Of a stretch of 10,662 bases of DNA, positions 1 to 5,588 are shown in pieces. The translations under genes were made by a program, and so were the position numbers. The notes beneath the pieces were generated by a model. That model saw only the letters and a program-made list of their open reading frames with translations. It was not told where the DNA came from and made no database searches. This stretch comes from an uncultured Flavobacteriaceae bacterium. Its GTDB lineage: Bacteria; Bacteroidota; Bacteroidia; Flavobacteriales; Flavobacteriaceae. The stretch covers positions 1 through 10,662 of the forward strand of contig CALIIP010000077.1 of the NCBI GenBank assembly GCA_938018045.1. Reading direction: 5' to 3'. Within the stretch, counting starts at the first letter, position 1. Every line of letters starts with the position of its first letter.

Positions 1-11
1 TCAAAATTCAG

Positions 12-19
12 TATATTTG
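12..19 (+). promoter_or_regulatory. Possible Bacteroidota -7 promoter element
   Basis: The bases TATATTTG match the TAnnTTTG -7 consensus used by the primary sigma factor of Bacteroidota. The site lies 23 bases before the start codon of the first gene, which would give a short untranslated leader. The matching -33 TTG element would fall left of the window, so only half the promoter can be seen. In such AT-rich DNA an eight-base degenerate match can occur by chance. Confidence 0.4.
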
Positions 20-42
20 TTAAAACTAAAACTAACTAAGTT

Positions 43-462
43 ATGATGAAAATGATTCACTCTTATTGGGCATACCTTGCTTTAATAATTTTAATACTAG
101 CTACAGTTAATGCTATTATGGGATTTACTTCTAAAAGAGAGTTTAAAGATAAAGATCTTCGTATTTCACTTTTCACCCTTATTGTAATGCACATACAACT
201 TTTAATAGGTCTTGGATGGTATTTTATGTCACCTTGGTACAAGTCAATGAAAGTAAATGGAATTGACGCTAGCAACCGTTTATTGGCTGTAGAACACCCA
301 ATACTTATGATAATCGCAATTGTATTTGTAACAATTGGATGGTCTAAACACAAAAAAGTAAGTGCAGACGAAGGTAAATTTAAAAAAATAGCCATTTTTT
401 ATGGATTAGCATTATTATTAGTTTTATCAAGAATTCCTTGGAGTCAATGGTTTAATATGTAA
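43..462 (+). CDS. Small four-helix membrane protein, function unknown (often labelled cytochrome b-like in Flavobacteria)
   Basis: This 139-residue protein has four hydrophobic segments, at about residues 8-28, 42-62, 86-102 and 114-132, with short charged loops, so it should sit in the inner membrane. It resembles a family widespread in Flavobacteriaceae that is usually annotated as hypothetical or, on weak grounds, as cytochrome B. Histidines at 6, 50, 85 and 103 lie in or next to the helices; His50 (MHIQLL) and His85 (EHPI) look like the best conserved blocks from memory and could bind heme, but there is no CXXCH or known b-type signature. The start is uncertain by a few codons because ATG occurs at residues 1, 2 and 4. 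A promoter-like TATATTTG precedes it and plsC follows after 29 bases, so it may lead that operon. That it is a real gene is fairly certain; its role is unknown. Confidence 0.8.
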   Translation: MMKMIHSYWAYLALIILILATVNAIMGFTSKREFKDKDLRISLFTLIVMHIQLLIGLGWYFMSPWYKSMKVNGIDASNRLLAVEHPILMIIAIVFVTIGWSKHKKVSADEGKFKKIAIFYGLALLLVLSRIPWSQWFNM

Positions 463-491
463 TAATTATTAATACCCTCAAGTATCAAAAT

Positions 492-1241
492 TTGTCATTC
501 TTCAAAAAAATAATTGCATATCCATTAACAATAATATATTATTTGTTCTTTGGGTCTACGCTATTAATTTTTCATCCGATACAATATATTACATATAATT
601 TATTGGGATACAATGCACATAAAAAAGTAGTCGATATGTTTAATGGTTGTTTGGTTTGCTGTCTATATATATTAGGAACAAGAATAACCTTAATTAACAA
701 TCAAAATATACCAAAAGGAATTCCTTTAATAATAGTATCGAATCATCAAAGTTTATATGATATTTCACCAATATCTTGGTTTTTTAGAAAGCACCATCCA
801 AAGTTTGTGTCAAAAAAAGAATTAGGAAAAGGGTTGCCAAGTATTTCATATAACCTTCGACATGGCGGATCTGTATTGATAGACAGAAAAAACCCAAAAC
901 AAGCTATTAATGCACTTATTAATTTTGGAAAAACACTTGAGAATAATAAGTATAGTGCTGTTATTTTTCCAGAAGGCACAAGAAGTAGAAGTGGTAGTAT
1001 AAAGAATTTTTCTGCAAGCGGTTTAAAGACATTGGTTAAAGTTATGCCTTCTTCTTATATAGTACCAATTACAATTAATAACTCATGGAAGTTACTAGAA
1101 AAAGGAAGTTTTCCCTTGTCTATTGGACTACATTTAACTTTTGAAGTTCATAAATCAATTGAAGTTAAATCTAACTCTTTTGAAAATTTGTTTGATAAAA
1201 CGGAACAAGCAATTAAAAATGCTGTAATATTACATACTTAA
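492..1241 (+). CDS. plsC: 1-acyl-sn-glycerol-3-phosphate acyltransferase (PlsC family)
   Basis: This 249-residue enzyme of the LPLAT/PlsC family should transfer an acyl group from acyl-ACP or acyl-CoA to lysophosphatidic acid, making phosphatidic acid at the cytoplasmic face of the inner membrane. The catalytic HX4D motif is NHQSLYD (His85, Asp90). A GGSVLIDR block lies at 125-132 and the substrate-binding FPEGTRSRSG motif at 159-168. A hydrophobic N-terminal stretch, about residues 8-28, probably anchors it. The start is TTG: no ATG, GTG or other TTG lies in frame between it and the preceding gene, the next Met is residue 49, and starting there would remove the anchor. Eleven bases separate it from the desaturase downstream, so the two are surely one transcript. 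Flavobacteria carry several PlsC paralogues, including lyso-ornithine-lipid acyltransferases, so the exact acceptor is inferred. Confidence 0.88.
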   Translation: MSFFKKIIAYPLTIIYYLFFGSTLLIFHPIQYITYNLLGYNAHKKVVDMFNGCLVCCLYILGTRITLINNQNIPKGIPLIIVSNHQSLYDISPISWFFRKHHPKFVSKKELGKGLPSISYNLRHGGSVLIDRKNPKQAINALINFGKTLENNKYSAVIFPEGTRSRSGSIKNFSASGLKTLVKVMPSSYIVPITINNSWKLLEKGSFPLSIGLHLTFEVHKSIEVKSNSFENLFDKTEQAIKNAVILHT

Positions 1242-1252
1242 AACAAGTATAT

Positions 1253-2245
1253 ATGTCATTACATAATATTAGATTAGAAGTAATGCAAACGCTCGAGAAG
1301 AACATCGAAATGTTTGTAAATAAGTTTCTAATAACTCCAGAAGAAATATGGCAACCAACCGATTTTTTACCAAATTCACAAAGTGATTCTTTTATTGAAG
1401 AAGTAAAAGAAATTCAAGAATTATCTAAAGATTTAGATGATGATTTTTGGGTGTGTATGGTTGGAGATACAATTACAGAAGAAGCATTGCCAACATATGA
1501 ATCATGGTTGCTAGATATTGAAGGTGTTTCACAACACAGCAATAACGGAAATGATAATGGTTGGGCAAAATGGATAAGAGCATGGACTTCCGAAGAAAAC
1601 AGACATGGTGATACGCTTAATAAACTATTATATTTATCTGGAAGAGTAAATATGCGTGAAGTAGAAATAACTACGCAGCATTTAATTTCTGATGGATTTG
1701 ATATAGGTACTGCGCGTGATCCATATAAGAATTTTGTATACACTAGTTTTCAAGAATTAGCAACATATGTTTCTCATAATAACGCAGCAAAATTAGCTCG
1801 AAAAAAAGGCTTCAAATTGCTTTCTAGAATGAACAAAATTATTGCAGGAGATGAAATGCGACATCACCTAGCGTATGTTGAGTTTGTAAGACAAATATTT
1901 CAACACGACGCAAGTGAAATGATGATAGCATTTCGTGATATGATGAAGCGTAAAATAGTAATGCCAGCAATGCATCTAAGAGAATCATTTGAAACCAAAG
2001 GCTCTTTATTTGACCAGTTTTCTATGGTTGCGCAACGTGCTGGAGTATATACTGGTTTTGATTATGTTAATATTCTCGAAAAATTAAATAAAGCATGGGA
2101 AATAGATAAAATTACAGGCTTAACAGACGAAGCCGAAAAAGCGCGTGATTATTTAATGAAGTTACCTGCTAGAATGTATCGAATTACAGAACGTATTGTA
2201 ATTCCTGATACAAAGTTTAATTTTAAGTGGTTGAATCCAATTTAA
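1253..2245 (+). CDS. Acyl-ACP desaturase (soluble di-iron stearoyl-ACP desaturase family)
   Basis: This 330-residue protein belongs to the soluble fatty acid desaturase_2 family, which uses O2 and reduced ferredoxin to put a cis double bond into an ACP-bound saturated acyl chain. All six expected di-iron ligands can be placed: a glutamate in ITEEALPTY (76 or 77), Glu115 and His118 in EENRHG, Glu168 in FQELAT, and Glu201 and His204 in DEMRHH. The blocks GDTITEEALPTY and EENRHGD with YLSGRVN are strikingly like the plant plastid enzyme. It has no membrane segments or signal peptide, so it is cytoplasmic. The length is normal for the bacterial members, which lack the plant transit peptide. It follows plsC by 11 bases, placing chain desaturation and phospholipid acylation under shared control, plausibly for adjusting membrane fluidity in the cold. 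The position of the double bond cannot be read from the sequence. Confidence 0.93.
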   Translation: MSLHNIRLEVMQTLEKNIEMFVNKFLITPEEIWQPTDFLPNSQSDSFIEEVKEIQELSKDLDDDFWVCMVGDTITEEALPTYESWLLDIEGVSQHSNNGNDNGWAKWIRAWTSEENRHGDTLNKLLYLSGRVNMREVEITTQHLISDGFDIGTARDPYKNFVYTSFQELATYVSHNNAAKLARKKGFKLLSRMNKIIAGDEMRHHLAYVEFVRQIFQHDASEMMIAFRDMMKRKIVMPAMHLRESFETKGSLFDQFSMVAQRAGVYTGFDYVNILEKLNKAWEIDKITGLTDEAEKARDYLMKLPARMYRITERIVIPDTKFNFKWLNPI

Positions 2246-2264
2246 AATAGAATCATCAATAAAT

Positions 2265-2299
2265 TAAAGACTCATTTTTTAATAGAAAATGAGTCTTTA
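2265..2299. terminator. Hairpin terminator between convergent genes, overlapping a coding end
   Basis: A perfect 14-bp inverted repeat (arms 2265-2278 and 2286-2299) encloses a 7-base loop. It lies 20 bases after the desaturase stop and covers the stop codon and last eight codons of the omega-amidase gene on the opposite strand. The arms end in T-rich bases in both directions, so it could stop transcripts from both sides. Only short T runs follow the stem, so I judge it a moderate intrinsic terminator. Confidence 0.7.
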
Positions 2300-3054
2300 T
2301 CATTTAGAAAACCAAATTTCTTACGAGTCTCTATCAATTTTATTTTGTTTAATGTAATTTCAGATATTGATTCAATTTTATTTTCTGAAGTGATGAATTC
2401 ATTTCCTAAAGTATCAAAACCTTGCGAATGGCCAATGTATTCTAGTTTATTTCCATCAACTCCAATTCTATTTAAGCCGATAACATAACACATATTTTCT
2501 ATTGCTCTAGCTTTTAATAATACATCCCAAGCCGAAATTCTTGGCTTAGGCCAATTAGCAACATAGATCAGAATATCATAATCATCATTATTTCTAGACC
2601 ATACAGGAAAACGTAAATCATAACAAATCAACGGACAAATTTTCCACCCTTTATATTCAATGATTAATCTTTTATTTCCTGATGAATAAACTTTATCTTC
2701 TCCACCATATGTGAATAAATGACGTTTGTCATATGTATCTACTTGTCCATTTGGATGAGCGAAAATTAAGCGATTGTAATAGTTATCTTCTTCTTTGATA
2801 ATCAAACTTCCTAAAATGGCAAGTTGTTCTACCTTTGCAAGTTTTTGCATCCAAAGAACAGTTCCTCCATTCATTGATTCTGCAAATTTTTCTGGATTCA
2901 TAGAAAATCCTGTTGTAAACATTTCCGGAAGTAGAACAATATCAATATTTGAAGAAACGCTAGTAATTTTTTCAGTAAAAAGACGTCTATTTTCTGTTGG
3001 ATTTTCCCAAACTAAAGTAGATTGTATAAGTGCTATGTTTAATTTATCTTGCAT
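2272..3054 (-). CDS. Omega-amidase-like nitrilase-superfamily amidohydrolase (YafV/NIT2 type)
   Basis: This 260-residue cytoplasmic enzyme of the carbon-nitrogen hydrolase (nitrilase) superfamily has the complete catalytic triad: Glu44 in LLPEMF, Lys110 in YDKRHLF and Cys144 in ICYDLRFP. The sequence around the triad, with the ANWPKPR block (166-172) and the FGFLNDKD tail, points to the YafV/Nit2 omega-amidase branch, whose members hydrolyse alpha-ketoglutaramate or 2-oxosuccinamate to the oxoacid and ammonia after glutamine or asparagine transamination. Length is normal and there are no membrane segments. Its ATG directly follows the TAA of the molybdopterin oxidoreductase (TAA-ATG), so translation is probably coupled. 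The last codons form part of a terminator hairpin. No aminotransferase lies beside it here, so the physiological substrate is inferred from the family alone. Confidence 0.87.
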   Translation of the reverse strand: MQDKLNIALIQSTLVWENPTENRRLFTEKITSVSSNIDIVLLPEMFTTGFSMNPEKFAESMNGGTVLWMQKLAKVEQLAILGSLIIKEEDNYYNRLIFAHPNGQVDTYDKRHLFTYGGEDKVYSSGNKRLIIEYKGWKICPLICYDLRFPVWSRNNDDYDILIYVANWPKPRISAWDVLLKARAIENMCYVIGLNRIGVDGNKLEYIGHSQGFDTLGNEFITSENKIESISEITLNKIKLIETRKKFGFLNDKDSFSIKK

Positions 3055-5151
3055 TTACACTTCAATTTTAACTTTTGTACCACTAAAATCTGTATTCCCT
3101 GTTAAAGTATCCAATCGCATATTATTAGTCAAATCATTCAAACTAACTCCTGCATGTTCTTCAGCAATTTTCATTTTTGTTCCTTTTCTATGATGTCCCC
3201 AACCATGAGGAATACTCAAAACACCTTGCATCATCGTATCTGTAATTTCGATTGGAATTTGCACTTTACCAACATTCGATATAACAGTAACTTTTTGATT
3301 TTCTTTAATACTCAATGTTTCAGCATCTTTTGAATGTATCAGCAATGTACAGCGTTCTCTACCTTTTACCATACGTTCACTATTGTGCATCCAAGAATTG
3401 TTAGAGCGTAAATGTCTTCGACCTATTAAATAAAATGGAAATTCTTTTTCTGATTCTTGATTCAATTTCGAATTTAACCGTTTCAAATCTCCAATAAACA
3501 GAGGATGCGCCAATTCTATTTTTTTATCAGTAGTAAAAAGACGTTTTGGTAATTGTGGTTTTAATGCTCCATAATCTAATCCATGAGGATGTTTTTTCAA
3601 TTCTTCAACAGATAATTTTGGCTCTTGATAACTACTATATTGAAGCATGTAATCCAATGTTTGCTCTAAATTCATTGGATTTTCTTTTCCACTTACTCGT
3701 TTGGTTAATTCCTTTAATATTTCCCAATCGTGACGTTGATTTTCTTCTTTTTCAAAAAGCACTTCAGAAAATTTAGCCGTATTTCTTATTGCAAATTGAT
3801 GAAAAACCAAATCATATAAAAGAGTTTCTAAACCTGTAGTTGTTGGCAGGATAATATCTGCATGTTTTGTTGTTTCATTCAAATAAAGATCAATTGAAAC
3901 CATATAATCTAATGACTCTAATGCTTTTTCTAAATGCTGACCGTTTGGAGTTGATAAAACAGGATTCCCTGCAATAGTAACCATCATTTTTATTTGACCT
4001 TCACCTTCTGTTAAAATTTCGTCTGCCAAAGTAGCAACGGGAAATTCACCTGTAAATTCTGGCATTTTGTGAACTCTCGATTGACGCCTGTTAAAACTTC
4101 CAGTATTTCCAGTCATTTTGGACATGCCTACAACATCAATTGCAGGTTTTGTGAACAATGTGCCTCCTTCTATATCTAAATTTCCTGTAATGATATTCAA
4201 AACATTTACTAACCATTGGCATAATCCTCCAAATTCTTGTGTAGAAAGGCCCATTCTTCCATAACAAACAGCAGTTTTAGAATTGGCAAACTCTTTAGCC
4301 AATTCGGTAATTGATACTGCATCTATTCCTATTATGGATGCTAATTTTTCTGGTGAATATTCTTTTACCAACTCTTTTATTGTTTCCCAACCTTTTAAAT
4401 GACCTTCTAAATGTTTTTGTGTAGCAAGATTTTCTTTGAATATGATATGAATCATTGCTAATAATAAAAAAGCATCTTTTCCAGGTTTTATAAAATGATG
4501 TTCGCTTGCTATTTTGGAAGTCTCAGTAAATCTAGGATCTACAACAACAACTTTTCCTCCTCGTTTTTTTATTGCTTTTAATCGGTTTGAGAAATTAGGT
4601 GCAGTCATAATACTTCCGTTAGAAACGGCAGGATTTCCACCCATAATCAACATGAAATCTGTACGGTCTATATCCGGAATTGGAAACATTAAAAAGTGTC
4701 CAAACATCATAAGTGAAGCAAAATGATGCGGTAATTGATCTACTGAAGTTGCTGTGTATTTTTGGTTAGAACCAATACTTTGCATAAATGGTGTTCCAAA
4801 TAGCATCAAACCTATATTATGCACTGTTGGATTTCCACGATAAGAACCAATAGCGTTTCTGCCATGTTTTTTTTGGATAGATTTTATTTTTCCTGCAACT
4901 TCATCAAAGGCATCTTCCCAAGAGATATCTATCCAACCATTTTCGGTTCTTTTAATTGGCGTCTTTAAGCGATCTTTATCAGTATATAAATCTTGCAGCG
5001 CAATAGCTTTAGGACAAATATGCCCTTTGCTTAGTTCATCATCCTTATCACCTTCTATTTTTAAAACTGCCTTATCTTGATACGTAATTTTTAATCCGCA
5101 CATTGCTTCACAAAGATTGCAAGTGCGATAATGTGTTTTTATTGCGCTCAT
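3055..5151 (-). CDS. Molybdopterin-dependent oxidoreductase with N-terminal [4Fe-4S] site, substrate unknown
   Basis: This 698-residue protein belongs to the DMSO-reductase superfamily (COG0243-like). The N-terminal cluster-binding domain has Cys11, Cys14, Cys18 and Cys46 (CNLCEAMC, then HICPKA). Molybdopterin-binding segments follow, such as IMGGNPAVS (about 168-176) and VVVDPRFTE, and the C-terminal molydopterin-dinucleotide-binding domain contains YLIGRRHLRSNNSWMH and SIPHGWGHHR. The stretch where homologues carry the Mo ligand reads TATSVDQLP (133-141), with no Cys or SeCys, so Ser136 or Asp138 is the candidate ligand. No twin-arginine signal is present, so it should be cytoplasmic, unlike periplasmic DMSO or nitrate reductases. 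No ferredoxin subunit or membrane anchor gene is adjacent. It abuts DUF1330 upstream and the omega-amidase downstream with no spacing. I would not call it formate dehydrogenase or nitrate reductase. Confidence 0.9.
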   Translation of the reverse strand: MSAIKTHYRTCNLCEAMCGLKITYQDKAVLKIEGDKDDELSKGHICPKAIALQDLYTDKDRLKTPIKRTENGWIDISWEDAFDEVAGKIKSIQKKHGRNAIGSYRGNPTVHNIGLMLFGTPFMQSIGSNQKYTATSVDQLPHHFASLMMFGHFLMFPIPDIDRTDFMLIMGGNPAVSNGSIMTAPNFSNRLKAIKKRGGKVVVVDPRFTETSKIASEHHFIKPGKDAFLLLAMIHIIFKENLATQKHLEGHLKGWETIKELVKEYSPEKLASIIGIDAVSITELAKEFANSKTAVCYGRMGLSTQEFGGLCQWLVNVLNIITGNLDIEGGTLFTKPAIDVVGMSKMTGNTGSFNRRQSRVHKMPEFTGEFPVATLADEILTEGEGQIKMMVTIAGNPVLSTPNGQHLEKALESLDYMVSIDLYLNETTKHADIILPTTTGLETLLYDLVFHQFAIRNTAKFSEVLFEKEENQRHDWEILKELTKRVSGKENPMNLEQTLDYMLQYSSYQEPKLSVEELKKHPHGLDYGALKPQLPKRLFTTDKKIELAHPLFIGDLKRLNSKLNQESEKEFPFYLIGRRHLRSNNSWMHNSERMVKGRERCTLLIHSKDAETLSIKENQKVTVISNVGKVQIPIEITDTMMQGVLSIPHGWGHHRKGTKMKIAEEHAGVSLNDLTNNMRLDTLTGNTDFSGTKVKIEV

Positions 5152-5541
5152 TTATTGTGTATTTTGACAGGCTAATAAGCCTCCATATTCTAATGCAAGT
5201 GTTCTATCACTTGTTATTTTTTGATATTCAGGATTGGTAATCATACTAAAAAAATGATTTACTGTAGGATATTCTACTAAAAACACAATATGAGGCTGTA
5301 GTTCTGAATTACCAATTACAGTATTTTGGACTTGACCTTTCCAAATTAATTTGCCTTCATACTTTTTTACAAAAGGGACTGCATTTTTAAAGTAACGAGC
5401 ATAGGCTTCTTGCCCTGTTTCGTTGGTACTTGTTTTAGCTTTAAACCGAAGCGTATTGAGCATTGTTATAGGAGTATTCTTTGTATAACCTTGTAACCCT
5501 ACTAATTGTTCATTGCTTGGTGAAATTTGGTTTGTTATCAT
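5152..5541 (-). CDS. DUF1330 family protein
   Basis: This 129-residue soluble protein matches the DUF1330 family, which has the dimeric alpha/beta-barrel (ferredoxin-like) fold. Recognisable blocks are ITMLNTLRFK (25-34), EAYARYFKN (45-53), KLIWKGQ (64-70), VFLVEYP (86-92) with NPEYQKI (103-109), and the closing RTLALEYGGLLAC. The leading SPSNEQL stretch is usual for the longer branch of the family. No enzymatic activity is established for most members; related folds are small monooxygenases or isomerases, so a role on a small metabolite is possible but unproven. Its TAA stop is directly followed by the ATG of the molybdopterin oxidoreductase, making a shared function or at least shared expression likely. 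It lies 47 bases after the mutS-like gene with no clear terminator between, so it may be transcribed from upstream. Confidence 0.85.
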   Translation of the reverse strand: MITNQISPSNEQLVGLQGYTKNTPITMLNTLRFKAKTSTNETGQEAYARYFKNAVPFVKKYEGKLIWKGQVQNTVIGNSELQPHIVFLVEYPTVNHFFSMITNPEYQKITSDRTLALEYGGLLACQNTQ

Positions 5542-5588
5542 AACTTATATGATTAAATTCATTTTGAACGAAGTTAATAGATTTTTCT

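Noticed and set aside
1234..1250. Six-base-pair inverted repeat (ATACTT/AAGTAT) spanning the plsC stop codon
   Set aside because: Too short and AT-rich to be a stable terminator or attenuator, and the desaturase starts right behind it.
2795..3193. 132-codon open frame on the + strand across the amidase-oxidoreductase junction
   Set aside because: It overlaps two clear genes on the opposite strand and has no recognisable protein features.
3055..5151. Naming the molybdoenzyme a formate dehydrogenase or nitrate reductase
   Set aside because: It has no Cys or SeCys at the likely Mo-ligand position, no export signal and no partner subunits; only the superfamily is supported.
5569..5576. TAACTTCG on the - strand, one base off the TAnnTTTG promoter consensus, 27 bases before the DUF1330 start
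   Set aside because: No TTG element lies at the right distance upstream and a one-mismatch match is common in AT-rich DNA; the gene may be transcribed from upstream instead.
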